Shown in pieces: positions 45,996 through 58,140 of a stretch of DNA of 64,000 bases. Positions within the stretch are counted from its first letter, which is position 1. Each line of letters opens with the position of its first letter. The notes beneath the pieces were generated by a model that searched no databases, was not told the origin of the DNA, and saw only the letters and a list, made by a program, of their open reading frames with translations. The DNA is from Schistosoma haematobium. Its lineage: Eukaryota; Platyhelminthes; Trematoda; Strigeidida; Schistosomatidae. The position numbers and the translations under genes are program-made. Where the stretch lies: positions 81,772,569 to 81,836,568 of the forward strand of contig NC_067195.1 in NCBI RefSeq assembly GCF_000699445.3. The letters are read 5' to 3'.

Positions 45996-46564
45996 CACTA
46001 AAGCTCTATTCTAATGTAAAATTTCTTCATGGTTATCACAATCCCATACACTGATCTCATATTACCATTATTTTGTTTAATTTGTCACGAGACGATTATC
46101 TTAAACGATAAAGCATAGTTTTAACAATAATATGCTCTGAAAACATCATAGTTTGAATGTCGGATGTAATGTCCATAGACAAATGTGAAAATAGTATTAT
46201 GGTTGAGTTAAATGTTTAAACTCAGTTGAGTTTGATTCATTTTGGATAGTCAACTAGTTATTACTAGATTTTAAAAACAAAAGAAATAATGACTGATAAA
46301 GGAATACATAGATTTGTACTTGGTTAATGAATTAAACAATCGAGTTTTTATTACATTTTTACAACTGAATATTTTATATAGGTTTACAAACACTATCTGT
46401 ATACATTTAATCAATTAAAAAAAGCAAAAAATATGGTTATACCCTTACCTGTAACAAACTAAGTTAATTCGTGAAATACTATAGAGAATCCATGAACATT
46501 GGCATTCATATGAGGCAAACATAACCAATGACAATGTAAGTCATATGAGACAACGAATTAACTG
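45996..46564. other. AT-rich stretch
   Basis: Nothing recognised. Confidence 0.4.
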
Positions 46565-46738
46565 AAGTTATCAATGTGAATCATTGGATACTAACTCAGT
46601 GGTCTGAAGGTGAAGTACTATCCGCTAGGTCTGACTATTCTGAATTCTATCACTGATGGAATCGTGGATGTACACTGTTGAGAAAGTGTTTTCAAAGATG
46701 AGAAAGTTGTACAATACTTCCTGGCTTTTAAGAATCCT
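46565..46738 (+). mobile_element. HHR-C remnant
   Basis: ACTCAGTGGTCTGAAGGTGA and a ribozyme relict near GTACACTGTTGAGAAAGTG. Confidence 0.6.
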
Positions 46739-47204
46739 TTAAATAAAGTTATTCAATAATATAAAACTAAAAGGAAAGTTTGCTTATCAATTCACTTACA
46801 ATCATTTATGGGATTATTGCACAGTTATTTAAATAAGCAAGTTTTGTAATTAGGTAGTATTTCTTCCCCAAATGAATATTATCTGTATTCTATACAATAC
46901 TAATTATTATAATTACTACTATGATATTCATTACTTCTGTTTTATTATTTATCTACATAATTTTAAAGAGAAAAATTAGTCAGCTGTTCATTTTTCATTA
47001 CTAAATGATTTCCTATAGTTATCTTTTACGGATTTTTTTTCTCTATTCCACTAAAAATAATGCTGTTTCACACGTATTTCAAACATGAATATGCGCATAT
47101 AATTCCTGTTCCTCTTCGTTCGTTTTGTTTTAATATTTAAAAAGAAAAAATATTTGATGTGACTCAATAATTTTTAGTTTACTACTAATGAATCTAAACT
47201 GTAG
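46739..47204. other. AT-rich stretch
   Basis: Nothing recognised. Confidence 0.4.
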
Positions 47205-47390
47205 ACTGTACTTGTTACAAACCATTCTCAGATAAAGTATTATCGAGGACTAAGAAAGATTGAACTACTGTTTCGTCCCAGTATGGGACACTTCAGCAGT
47301 TTTCGTCCATAATTAAATGAGGGATCGAACCGAGGACATTTAGATCGATGTCTAGAACGACTTGAACCGATCACTGAAGTTGATTATATA
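47205..47390 (-). mobile_element. HHR-C remnant
   Basis: CTGTTTCGTCCCAGTATGGG and a relict B box GGATCGAACC on the complementary side; core partly lost. Confidence 0.6.
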
Positions 47391-48814
47391 TTGGATAATG
47401 TTTAGTAGTAAGAAGAATCAAGTACGTTTCTTCCAGTTAAGAATTGTTAGCTGAATATATTACCATTCCTCAGTTTATATTTATTCTGAAACTTGGAATA
47501 TTTCAAACATTGATGAGTGATTCATTAGATTGATGAATTCAGATAGTTAGTAACTTATTTAACGGATTCGATACTTATTATTATTTATAAGCATTTGCCA
47601 ATAATTTATGTCAAACTGTCAGTTTCAACTTTTTTCATCGGAACTCCATATCAACACTTTTATCAACTACAAATAGACGTGAATACAGTAGAAATGTTAT
47701 TAGAAATGACCATATATCTACAAAACACTTTATCTAAAGCTAATCTCGTGTATTATTACTAATTTAGAAGTGAACCTTAGTGATATTATTATTCTGTTAC
47801 AAAAATTAGGATTATGTTCAATTATATTGTTGATTAGTAAACTACACTATTTAGTAGATTAAAAGTGTTTACAAAGTTGAAGTCTTCAAGATGACTCAAC
47901 CTTATTCTGAATGTTATACAGTTAAAAAGTTATCTTCTTTAAGTTCACAATACAAATCCCTTTATTAGTTTGCGTCATGAACCGATATTAATTGGGAAAA
48001 AAAATCATTGAAACTCAAAAAGTATTGGTCGTCTATTTGTAGTTCAGAAATCAATTCAACAATATGTACTTACAAATGTATACACACGATCGATTCAATA
48101 AACTGTAAACTTTATAAGCCAGAATAAAATTGTACGAATATTAAACTTTAATCAGATTTTATGACGTAGTGAAATATTTTCATAACAGCATACTAATATC
48201 GATTAAACAATTACTGAAAATGTATAAATCTCTTCACAAAACCTTTTAGTAAATGAATATCAAAAGTGGTACTTGCCATTCACTTTTTAGAAAACTTATG
48301 TCTGTTTAATACAGTGCTTTACCTAGAGCTTAAACATCTTTGCATGAAAATGTAGACTTTATAGGATACAGTGGAACATAATGATTAGACTTATCAGATA
48401 GTTAGAAATAAAGTACGTTTTTGAGTATTCTCTATCTCCATCCACATAGTGAGTTTCAACCTGTATGAAGTCGAGGTCTAGGATATCTTATCAATTGCCT
48501 ACAACTATTTAACATCAAAATATAGCACAGGTGTTGTGAAGTCACTTAAACTAGTGATCACACTGAAACCTGATCGATACAATTCCGTCAACATGAAATA
48601 AATAGGCGAAAATTATTCTGATCCCTGCTCATTGATCAATTAATTTAACTTATATGCTTAAATTTGATTTGCATGATAGTATAAGCGGTTGGAGTTTTGT
48701 GTATCCGCTTAATTTATATCTATTAATCTTATCATTTCCGATAAGTCATGGAAAACAATCTAATTGTCTTCAATTACAAAGTCTTAATTAATTTAGTCCC
48801 AAGAAAGGCTAACT
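47391..48814. other. AT-rich stretch, no gene seen
   Basis: A vague HHR-C trace near 47990; otherwise nothing. Confidence 0.4.
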
Positions 48815-49085
48815 GTTGAGATGGTGGAGAAGATTTGTAGCTCAGGTGGATGGTTTTGATGAATTTTTGTTCTTTGAGCTGGATATTTTGGTTGTGAACT
48901 TTTGATCATTCTTCTGAACTAAATAATCAGCACAAACTTCAGGTAGAAGTGAAGTGTCCGAATTTTTCCACATATGGCTCACAGTTTACTCTATCGACCT
49001 CGATGATGATTGGTTCTTGTTGACCTCTACGACCAAATCACCCAGCTCAGAGAACAAAACTCTATCAAGACAAACTGATTTTTTC
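48815..49085. repeat. FB-1 foldback element
   Basis: The minus half (48815-48960) encodes VSHMWKNSDTSLLPEVCADY, then LVQKND and a serine-rich end with TGA. A shortened plus half (about 49028-49078) faces it. Confidence 0.72.
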
Positions 49086-50491
49086 TACTAATCTTTCATT
49101 GAAATAAACAATTTTAGGTTAGCTGGTTAATAATCTTGTATGACCATCAAGTTAATAACTTATCTGAGCACTTGATACTAGTAGGAATAAAGATAATTAA
49201 GAATTGAATCTCGGTTATTGAAAATTGTGATAATTCGTTTTTGATTTACAATCTGACATATTTTTATTATCACCAAGACAATTACTCATAGTTTCGAGTT
49301 CTTATAACTAATCTGTATCTATCAAGCTTACGGATAAATCGAATACCTGAAAATTTACTCAAAAATCGTTTCATTAAGTAATAACAATACATAATGCTTA
49401 TTGAATATTAGAAATCAGTTTAAACTTTAAATGTACCACGTTTTCATTTTTAATTTAATTAGCAGTTGACCTAGCTTACATTCTTCATAAGGCATTCACT
49501 TATCGATTCATCTATTATTTTCAGTATTTTCGACCATTCTTTTCATGCATTTACCTGGTGAGTACTAGATGTCATAGTGTAATTCTCATCAGGGGGTTAA
49601 TTTCAAACAACTTGATTTATCTTCTACTGTCTTTCCTAAATCTATCAGTAAAGCACAATCAAATATACTAGATGAAAAACATAATTATTGTTAAAGTTAG
49701 AGATTACAACGAAATATATTATATTACTTTCTAATGCTAAACCTACATTATAGCGACGACTTTTGGGTAACTAATGAAATTTAAGGTAGTGCCTGTGAAA
49801 TTTCGCGAAAAATCGAAAACTCTGTGTAAGATGGCATCTACCTTAATAAAAAATAGATGCAACTCATATTTAATTTGTTTCTAAAGTGCTTAAACCGGTT
49901 ATAACTGAATTTTGTGCATCCATGTAGGGAATTTGTTATAGTACGCAAGCTCAATTACAGAAATGTATATCGACTGTACCTAAGTGTGAATGATATGTTT
50001 CAGGGTATAATTGGTGATATTTTTGTGATTAAAACATGTTCTCTAACTTTAACAACACATATTCTTACTTCAATACTACTAACCCTCACATCTTAAACCT
50101 GACACTCCCATTCCAAATTTTTAAGTAATAACAAATCTAACCCTGACTTCTAAGCTAAATTTCTTACACTAACCGGATTTCTAATCCCTAACCATAACCT
50201 TTATTTGTCTATTTATCATATGGAAACTATTTGCCCACTATAATATTACTGTACTTTTTTTAATTAAAAAATTGTTTCATAACCAAATACTCTTTTCTAA
50301 TTGGATGATACACCTTCCAGGTTTGTTCCTGACATATAGACTTACTCTTTTTCTCATGAAACATCCATCCAAAATTACTAGAGAAAGTGTTAACATTAAA
50401 CATTGAAAACAGTATAATTATTTTTAGCTATTTATTCTGTGTTATTAATTTATCTACTAACAGGTGAATACTTATTATTATTATTGTTAGA
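49086..50491. other. Unassigned stretch
   Basis: A CTAACCCT/CCCTAACC-rich patch lies at about 50085-50205. No gene is seen. Confidence 0.4.
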
Positions 50492-50682
50492 TGGTGGTTG
50501 GAGGTAGTCGACAGGAAACCCTGGACCCGGGTTTCGTGCTACTTGGCATTCGTCAGCAAGGTGTACCTGTAATCTTGAAGGAACCGGTGCTCCCCGACGG
50601 ATTCGATCCCGTGTCACCCAGCTTCATAGTCAGAGACGTCACCACTGAGCTATCCGGGCGGTGACTGACCTCCTGTGGGAAT
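50492..50682 (-). mobile_element. HHR-B SINE, complete, intact ribozyme
   Basis: On the minus strand: A box TAGCTCAGTGGT (50641-50652), B box GGGATCGAATCC (about 50599-50610) and ribozyme (50518-50562), followed by GTCGACTACCTCCAACCACC. This is the best HHR-B copy. Confidence 0.9.
50518..50562 (-). ncRNA. Hammerhead ribozyme (HHR-B), core and stems intact
   Basis: Stem I ACCTTG/CAGGGT forms six pairs including one G-U. Core CTGACGA, stem II TGC/GCA around CAAGTA, GAAA, stem III A-U and C-G with CCGG loop, and cleavage after GTC are all present. The base pair nearest the core in stem II is A-C, which may reduce activity. Confidence 0.87.
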
Positions 50683-50757
50683 GAGATGTAATCACAATTG
50701 ATTGATTACTGGGTGGTGATCAATGTCATATGTGTCAAGTCCTCATTCAGTGCAGAT
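50683..50757. repeat. HHR-B linker, shared between inverted copies
   Basis: Carries the GTGATCAATGTCAT and GTCAAGTCC linker in minus orientation, then breaks into the plus-oriented copy at about 50758. Confidence 0.75.
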
Positions 50758-51005
50758 CGAATGCTATCCCTCAAGATTACGGGTACATCTTACTGACGAA
50801 TGACAAGTAGCACGAAACTCGGGTCCAGGGTTCCCTGTTGACTACCTTCAACTACCATCTAATCTCAAAATAGTACACGCAGTGTCGAGTCACCTAGACT
50901 AATGGCCACACTGCAACATGGTCGATAGCATTTGATCTGCACTAAATAAGGACTTGACACACATTTCATTGATCACCACACAGTGATCAATCAATTGTGA
51001 TTATT
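50758..51005 (+). mobile_element. HHR-B unit, 5' truncated, plus linker
   Basis: Starts in the 3' tRNA-like/ribozyme part, with no A or B box, and continues through the ribozyme and the full linker to ATCAATCAATTGTGATTATT. Inverted to its neighbour. Confidence 0.85.
50787..50831 (+). ncRNA. Hammerhead ribozyme (HHR-B), core intact, stem II weak
   Basis: Core CTGACGA (50793-50799), GAAA (50814-50817) and GTC are kept. Stem II is reduced to two pairs and stem I closes with an A-C mismatch. Confidence 0.65.
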
Positions 51006-51537
51006 ATTATTGTTATTGACGTGTATATCACTATCAGTAATAATACATTTAACCAATAACTCTTATTCGCATTGATTTCATTCCTTTTTTCAATTCAAAT
51101 CCATTTTTAGTATCTAACGTCATATTTAAAATGTATCAAATTAACTCATTTATTATACACTTACTACATAGTAACATGGTCAGGTATTGATTTAATGATA
51201 AATATAAAAATGCACAATCTTACTTTGATTGTTTGTTGTGATTTTGTTGTTGTTTATTTTTGTTGTTGTTGTTGCAAATATTTCCTTTTTATGAGTAAAT
51301 GGAAAAAAGTAGAAGTGAGTCTTTGAAGAAAAAAAGAAAGAAATTTATTGTGTTTTTTTAAAATTTTTTATTAACAAGAAATATTTTATGGTATACCGAA
51401 GAAATATGTCTGTTTAGATTTAGAATATCGGCATGCAAAATTAATGAATATTGATGAAATAATCTGATGTTTGTATTGGTATTATGTTCAATGAATTAGA
51501 TTATTGAATTCAAAAAGACTTTGAATAAGATTATCAA
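51006..51537. other. AT-rich stretch
   Basis: GTT-rich run near 51239-51274; nothing else. Confidence 0.4.
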
Positions 51538-52061
51538 TGTCGAGTTTTTAGGGGGGTCCTCTACTTTGTCGTCATTTAGGTTGAACGATGTTGTCGAAAG
51601 GACTCTCCACTTTAGTGGCCCAAGATCTGACTCCAATTAGATCGTAATGAATGTTTGTTATTGCTTATCCTCGTATATAATCATCGACTTAAATCACGTT
51701 AGTCAATAACGAAATTAAATAAGTCAAATAAGGAGAATGGAATTTTGAATACATATATTTTGTATATAAAGTGAATGGAATAGAAAGAAGAGAAACGAAG
51801 CAGAGTGGAGATGGCTGGTAAACCAACTCCCATTTAACCAAGCGTTAATCAATATTTATAGTTACACAAAAGTAAGTTACAGACATGTGATGAGTAATGG
51901 GATAAGAGATGTACACACACCTACGCGCTCATATAAAAACAGTGAAGATTGATAAGTGAATAAATAACAAGGTGAGAATGTGACTCAAGTAGAATGAAAA
52001 GAATGGGTTGTTCGAAAGCTAGAATAAGGTATATGGGCTTAACATAATAACCGACACTACA
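51538..52061 (+). mobile_element. LTR-1, 524 bp, probable solo LTR
   Basis: Begins TGTCGAGT and ends CGACACTACA, giving the TG...CA ends of LTRs. TATAAAA is at 51932-51938 and AATAAA at 51959-51964, a U3-R order. No target duplication, primer-binding site or internal region is recognised. Bases 51641-52062 are identical, in reverse, to 63579-64000. Confidence 0.8.
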
Positions 52062-52084
52062 AATTTAACGAAATTAAATCTTTT

Positions 52085-52375
52085 ATTAATATTATTATTG
52101 AAATCAGGAATCGATCACTATTAGATCACCATTGAAAACTATAAAGACTATTGAAATTAGATATTAAAACTGTTGGATATTGGTTTAATGATCTGGAAGT
52201 TAGACGTTCGCATGAGATTGAAGATTCTGAGTTCAAATCTCGAGTGCAAGATCATGGATGCGCACTACTGGGGAGTTCAAAATGAAACGGTCGTCCATTT
52301 ATTCCAGAGTTTCAAAAGTGATTCAAAATTGATCGATTCATAATTTTAATGAAATTTAACAATTTACACAACCCG
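52085..52375 (+). mobile_element. HHR-C element, decayed
   Basis: A-box relict GGTTTAATGATCTGGAAG, B box GAGTTCAAATCTC, ribozyme region GCGCACTACTGGGGAGTTC with core lost; inverted ends are still visible. Confidence 0.7.
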
Positions 52376-52589
52376 AAGCTGAAGATTTAATTTTACTTAG
52401 ACTGATAATATTGTTCAGAATGATAATAAAAATTTCATAGTTAACTTGATCCTGATTAATAAACATAACACTGGCAAAATATTATCTGTTTTAGTTATAA
52501 ATCTTCTTTATCATTTCAATAAGTTATTTTATTCGATTTAAGATTTACTAGAACACAATTACGTTAATCATTTTAGTCAAACTAAACGG

Positions 52590-52692
52590 CTAAGATGGTG
52601 GTAGGAGGTAGTCGACCTAGGAACTAGGTTTCGTGCTACTCGACACTCGTTAGCAAGGTGCACATGTAATCTTAAGAGAACTGATGCTGTTT
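52590..52692 (-). mobile_element. HHR-B fragment, ribozyme mutated
   Basis: Ribozyme at 52617-52661 with CTAACGA (G5 lost) and GAAA kept. The tRNA-like head is cut off at about 52692. Confidence 0.8.
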
Positions 52693-52844
52693 ATTTGCGA
52701 TGTCAGACATTGAATTTGGAATAGGCAGACAAATAGTTTCTTTGTTGAGAACATCTATTAAATCGATCATATGTGGGACATTTATTTTTACAAAATATTT
52801 GTTAAATATAGAATTGTAACAGTTAAATTCATAAATCTGTCTAA

Positions 52845-53210
52845 GATAGACTACCATTAAAAACTTTGGAGAAGCACTGAACGGTCATTTTGTCCTGGTA
52901 TGAGACTGCTGTGCAGTACACATCCACAATCCCGCACACGGGACTCGGACTCAGGACCTTCGGCCTCGCACGAACGCCTAACCTCTAGACCACTGGGCCG
53001 GCATACAGCGGTGTTAATGCCTCACTTTGATCTATCCATGATTTTACGCAACCCTTCATCTATTATCTGAGGTGGATAACTGTTTCCATCCAATACGGAT
53101 TGGACTCCGCTGGTCACGGCTTCTAACTAGAACTTCAGGAAATCCATCTTGAAACTAGTCACTAGTGAGAACATGATTGTTATCAGTATGGGAATTTGTG
53201 GAGATTATAG
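52845..53210 (-). mobile_element. HHR-C element, long
   Basis: In minus orientation: head with CTCACTAGTGACTAG, GGAGTCCAATCC, A box CCCAGTGGTCTAGAGGTTAG, B box GAGTCCGAGTCCC, ribozyme with TGCACAGCAG core loss. Confidence 0.82.
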
Positions 53211-53215
53211 TATTG

Positions 53216-54394
53216 TAACATTAGAATTCTTGAATATCATTCATAATACGATCATAAAAACTATTTTTAAATTTATTATTCTAATCATTTCTATACTTAT
53301 TTTAATGGTGATATATTTTTTTTTACTTTATAAATCCAAACTTATTTGAAACAACTAGTCAGAACTTACTGTAGATAGATGATAAACTAAAATTAAACTG
53401 GTAACAAAGGTTTTCAGAAATTCTCTGACTGCAATCAATCCGTGATATAAACGGACTTCATACATGAGTTCCCATTAGTATTAGCTCATATAGCAATCAA
53501 ACGACAAATGAATTATCATGACTTTATTTGTACTCATTACATAAAACATTTCGAATTAACCATTAATAATGTTGGACATCAGTAAATTATATTTTGAATA
53601 TTAAAATATCCTTATAAAAATACAGATTATTGCTGTAAAATTGAAAAATCTATGATATACCAGACATAGTGAGGTTGATTAAGTCTTTTAATATAAAGCT
53701 AATTGGCATTTCTTGTTTGAAAATCGTTCTTCAAAGCATACATTCCTGTAATATGAATGTGTTATCTTTTGGGGGGTGAGGTGGGGTGGGGAGGGGAGGG
53801 TAAATCTAGAAAATTCCTGGGTCTTAACACGCTAGGCTTGCACTTGAGACAAGTACACTTTACATGTATACCGGTAATATATATAGATTTATACTGTCAC
53901 AAAGTAGTTACAACGTATCTTATTGAATAATTTTCAGTTATATTTTAGGAAGTTCACATATTTTTAAATTATTTGTTTTTTTATCCTATTTCAGTTTATA
54001 AAGTAGGGTAGGGAGCTAAGGGAATCAATTAGAGAATTTATGCTTTAAGTTGTCAAATTATCCATAGATTAGTAACACGTAAAACTGAAATGTGAACAGT
54101 AAAATTCGCTCGTCTAGACGAAGTATTTTAATAGAATGTTCTAATCATTGTGAACAATTTTAGGGAATTGAATCTGACTCAATAATTCAATTATACAGAA
54201 ATATATATAATCTTTTTAATATTACTGAAAAATTATGATAAATTCCAAGAAACTTAAAAAGGTAACAAGAAATGATACATTTTAAAAACATTATTTAAAA
54301 CAATCAGTCCCTTTGATAAATTTGGATATTGTGATGAGAAGATGAAGGTTATCAGAATTATGTAATATATTTGCGCAATACATTTCGAACAAAC
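53216..54394. other. AT-rich stretch with a G-rich run
   Basis: See 53771-53800. No gene is seen. Confidence 0.4.
53771..53800 (+). other. G-quadruplex-type G-run
   Basis: Five G-runs of three to six bases, separated mostly by a single T or A, within 30 bp. This fits the rule for a parallel quadruplex with one-base loops and is striking in AT-rich DNA. Confidence 0.85.
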
Positions 54395-54760
54395 TTGGTG
54401 GGGTTTTGATTTGTGAGCTGGATGGTTTGGTTGTAGAACATTCATTGTTCTTCTGAATAATATCATTAGCACAAACTTCAGGTAGAAGTGAAGTGTTCGA
54501 ATTCCTACACATATGGCTTACAATTTGTCCCGTAGACCTTGATTTTGATTGGTTATTATTATTTTTTAACCTGTCATTATCTACTTCTTTATTTTGATTG
54601 TATTTTCCATTAATTTGATTCTCGGTCACATATTTGTCCATGAGTTTTCTGATTAGTTGATAGATTGGATCGATCAAAGCTCCATGGATAAATCATCTAG
54701 CTCAGAGACCAAAACTTCATCAAAATCATCTAGATGGGATTCAAATCTCTATCAATTCGA
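54395..54760 (-). repeat. FB-1 foldback carrying a 128-codon open frame
   Basis: The minus frame (54291-54677) reads IDPIYQLIRKLMDKYVTEN, STGQIVSHMCRNSNTSLLPE, VCANDIIQKNNECSTTKPSS and onward past the usual stop. A plus-oriented half lies at 54675-54745. The VSHM...SLLPEVCA...QKN...SSTTKPSSS core recurs in other copies, so this is an element-derived frame, not a host gene. Function unknown. Confidence 0.65.
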
Positions 54761-54899
54761 GCAATCTAATCACATATATATTTGTACTTATTATCTCACA
54801 TACTTATATTAAATGCTGATAATGTTGCCTACAAAACAATAAAAACTTTTTGAATAAACTATTTAATTCAGAAAACAAAATACCTTCAAAAATCTTCAT

Positions 54900-55105
54900 C
54901 TTGTAGTATTATTTGAGACTGATAAGTCCTGGGTTCGAATCTCGTAAGCGGCGAGGTCGTGAGTGCGCACAGCTGAGGAGTCCCATACTATGAAAAAACG
55001 GCTTTCCAGTGCTTCCAGGTTTTCCATGGTGGTCTAGCTTCAATCAGCTAATGATCTCAACTGTTTAAATTACTACAATCTCCACAAAACCCCTTCTTAT
55101 TTATG
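54900..55105 (+). mobile_element. HHR-C SINE, 5' truncated
   Basis: B box GGGTTCGAATC and ribozyme with CTGAGGA kept but stem II (GTCC against TGAA) and GAAA destroyed. Confidence 0.82.
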
Positions 55106-55359
55106 TTTATTGGATTGAAATCAATCAGATAACCAATATTAACTACAATTCTATGGTTAATTGTTTACTTAATAAATTCAAATCTATAAACTATGTTGAC
55201 ATATACACCTGATAGGATAGAATATTTCTATTTTCAAATTAATATCACAACATTATTCTTTTATTGATTTACATTACACTTATATTGCAGTTAACTTGTA
55301 GTTGTTTCCATATAAATAAAGTAGAATAATGTATATTTATTGATTTTATAGGGTATCTT

Positions 55360-55575
55360 CAGTTGCTCATATTTTGATGGAGTTTTGTTCTCTGAGCTTC
55401 ATGGTTTTGTCGTGGAGCTTTCATCGTTCTTCTGAACAACATCATCTTTCTGAAGTTTGTACTGATAATGTCGTTCAGAAGAACGATGAAAGCTCCACAA
55501 CCAAACCATCCAGCTCAAAGAATAAAACTCTATCAAAATCATCCACCTGAGCTACAAATCTTCTCCACCATCTAA
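55360..55575. repeat. FB-1 foldback, compact long hairpin
   Basis: Arms 55376-55446 and 55464-55534 (71 bp each) pair at about 87% by eye with a 17-bp loop. The right arm keeps the frame VVQKNDESS-like with TTKPSSS, then TGA before the conserved end. Confidence 0.85.
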
Positions 55576-56042
55576 ATAGATATGAATATTAACTTATTGA
55601 AATCATTTAGAATAATCAATAAATTAAAAGTTTTCAATTTATTTCACTTTCTTGAAGGTATTACCACAGAAAGATTTAAAATTTAATTTCTATATCTAAA
55701 AAGGAATAACTTACTTTGTTTTTATTGATTTCAGTTTAAAGAACTCATTATGTAATACTTTACCTCCGGCCATCATTATGATTTCTTATTTCATATTTGG
55801 GTTCTACTCAGTTCCTTTTTTTTCTAAAAAAAATATAAAGAACTGCTCAAACCATGAAATCAATTTTCCATTTGTGAAAAAGAAAAAGGTTTCGTTTACA
55901 TGCTCCTCATAATTTTCTTTTTGTGTTACTCTAGAGCATTTATTTGTAGTTTACTTGTCAACAGAGAATCATTTGAGTAGTTCTTTTTTGTTGTTGTTGT
56001 TGAATACTCCCAAATTAATTTAAGCCAAACTTAACCAAGAAG
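55576..56042. other. AT-rich stretch
   Basis: Nothing recognised. Confidence 0.4.
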
Positions 56043-56215
56043 GAATCTCGCGGGGTGCGGGATCGTGGATGCGCACTGCTGAGGAGTCCTGTACTAGGAC
56101 GAAACAGCCGTCCAGTGCTTCCAGATTTTCCATGGTGGTCTAGTTTTAATTGACTCATGATTTCAACTATTGAAATTTCTTAAATCTACACAAGACCCCT
56201 TCTGATAAAGAATAA
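56043..56215 (+). mobile_element. HHR-C SINE, 5' truncated, intact ribozyme
   Basis: Begins inside the tRNA-like block after the B box (GAATCTCGCGGGGTGCGGGA), so pol III signals are lost. The ribozyme (56073-56118) and tail to CTTCTGATAAA are kept. Confidence 0.88.
56073..56118 (+). ncRNA. Hammerhead ribozyme (HHR-C), fully conserved core
   Basis: Stem I GCACTG/CAGTGC is perfect (56073-56078 with 56113-56118). Core CTGAGGA (56079-56085), stem II GTCC/GGAC (56086-56089 with 56097-56100) around a seven-base loop, GAAA (56101-56104), stem III A-U and C-G around AGCC, cleavage predicted after C56112. The best HHR-C ribozyme in the window. Confidence 0.9.
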
Positions 56216-57484
56216 ATATTATAGCAAAATAACATGAATTCATTTATTTTATGAATTCTCTTTAGTTGCTTACAACGTAGAACCAAAGGATTATTCATTG
56301 AAAAGACTATAAATTGACATATTTTATATCAGAACTATTTAGAATAAACTGAGTTAAAATGTGGAGACAGAATAATCTTAAGAGACTGTAGTATGGAAGA
56401 ATTCGAATTGTTCAAATGTTCACTTATATATCGGTTAAATATTGGAATATTCTAGAAGAGTATGGAAACAGAAGATAGATTATGTAATATAGACTAGTTC
56501 AGTCAACCTCAAAAGTAAGGATTAAGTTTCTAGAATATTGATTAAATTTTATGAAAAAATAAAAAACATAGTTCTAGGTAATAATCTCACAGAAATAAGA
56601 TCATCAGGGTAAAATGAGATTTTTTGGGATACATGAACTTAGTTTAAATCAACTTATTGTAATAATTTCTATAAAGTGTAACAGTTTAGGATTCTTTTGT
56701 TTATTAATTGTTTGGAAAGATCTCTTAACTTCAACAATATACCCGCTATTGAGCAAAATGATGAGCAATTGCACTGTTAAAAGTCTATCGGTATAGTTTC
56801 AACTTTTGTGAAATATGTTAGGAGATGCAAACACAAGCTCTCCTTTCTGTTCTTTCAATGTATGTGCTTTGACATGTACACATAAACTGGTGAATATAAT
56901 TATAGTTAATATAAGACTGATATTTGTTCATATTTGGTTTGGTATAAGAACACCAACTTGGTCTTGGGATGTTTTTTTAAACAGTATCTCCTTTAGTTTA
57001 AAATCAGTCCTTCCAGCTAATTTATTACCTTTGAAAGCAAGTTTTAAGAAGACAAGCTTTCTTTTTGAGATTGTAGAATATCCCATTTCCTTTATTATAA
57101 TCATTTCGTATTTACTTTAACCATACATTTCTGATATTCAGTATATATATATACCAATATTCTTACATTTTAATCAAATGAAGTGAATCAACGAAATGCC
57201 TAAATTCATCTCATTGTTCCGGTAAAATCATGGTTACTGATTTAATCTGTATGAAAGAAAAATTGCTTTTAACACTAAACAAATCTAAGTGAATTATTTG
57301 TTTAAAAGTAATGATTGTGTATACTTATTTGAAATTAGTTCAAAGAAGTCAATGAATTCAAGAATGAGATATATATCACTGATAATGATAACAAATGTTT
57401 ATTGTACTATATAACATTTTAAATTATGTAGTTGGTTTGATTACATCCAATATTGTTATTATGTATCGTTGATTAGTCCAATAA
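56216..57484. other. AT-rich stretch with unsupported frames
   Basis: Two plus frames in one register group (56614-56796, 56815-57120; 60 and 101 codons) are hydrophobic, with no recognised motif or clear splice sites. They are probably chance or decayed coding sequence. Confidence 0.35.
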
Positions 57485-57775
57485 TTTAAAAAATGTCTGT
57501 TGTGAGGCAGTTACTCATTGAAGGCAATAATAGACGGTGGAGTAATATTGTGGAATGGTTGAAGTTAGACATTAACGCCATTGTATGTCTGCTAGCTCAG
57601 TGGCCTAGAGGTTAAGAGTTTGTGGACGACATTGAAGGTCATGTGGGTTTGAGTCCCATGTGTGGGATCATGGATGTGCACTGTTGAAGAGTCTAATAGT
57701 AGGACAAGACGGCCGCACGGTGGATCCAGATTTTCAATGGTCGTCAAACATTGATCCATTCATGATATCAATCTA
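57485..57775 (+). mobile_element. HHR-C element, decayed ribozyme
   Basis: Head GTCTGTTGTGAGGCAG, A box TAGCTCAGTGGCCTAGAGG, B box GGGTTTGAGTCCC. Ribozyme core TTGAAGA and AAGA are lost; GACGGCCGCACGG replaces stem III. Confidence 0.8.
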
Positions 57776-57984
57776 AAGTAAAATATCTGTCTGATTCTCT
57801 TCAGCTTTTATAGTTCCTTCAAGTGATATTAATCCTTGCTAGAGGTTATTTCTAGACAATTAATTTTAGAATTTATTTATTAATGAATTCGCTTGATTGT
57901 TGCTTCCTGATGTTGGGACAATAGATCTACTATATAAACTTTAGAAATAGCATTTTGTAAACTATGGTAAACATGATAATGAAT

Positions 57985-58140
57985 ATGAGAGAGAGAAAAT
58001 TTATAACTCAGATGGACTCTTTCAGTGGGGTCTTATTCTCTGAGTTAGATGGCCTAATCATGAAACTTTCAATTTCTAAAGATATACTATCTGAAAAATT
58101 GGCCTCCTTGTTCAGATTCATCTCCTTGAACATCAGCTAG
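57985..58140 (-). repeat. FB-1 left half
   Basis: GAGAAAATTTATAACTCAGATGG, TCTTATTCTCTGAGTTAGATGG and a decayed bridge. Its right half may be 58480-58580. Confidence 0.6.

Noticed and set aside
56815..57120. 101-codon hydrophobic plus-strand frame
   Set aside because: One or more frames of this length are expected by chance in 64 kb of this composition; no motif or splice support.
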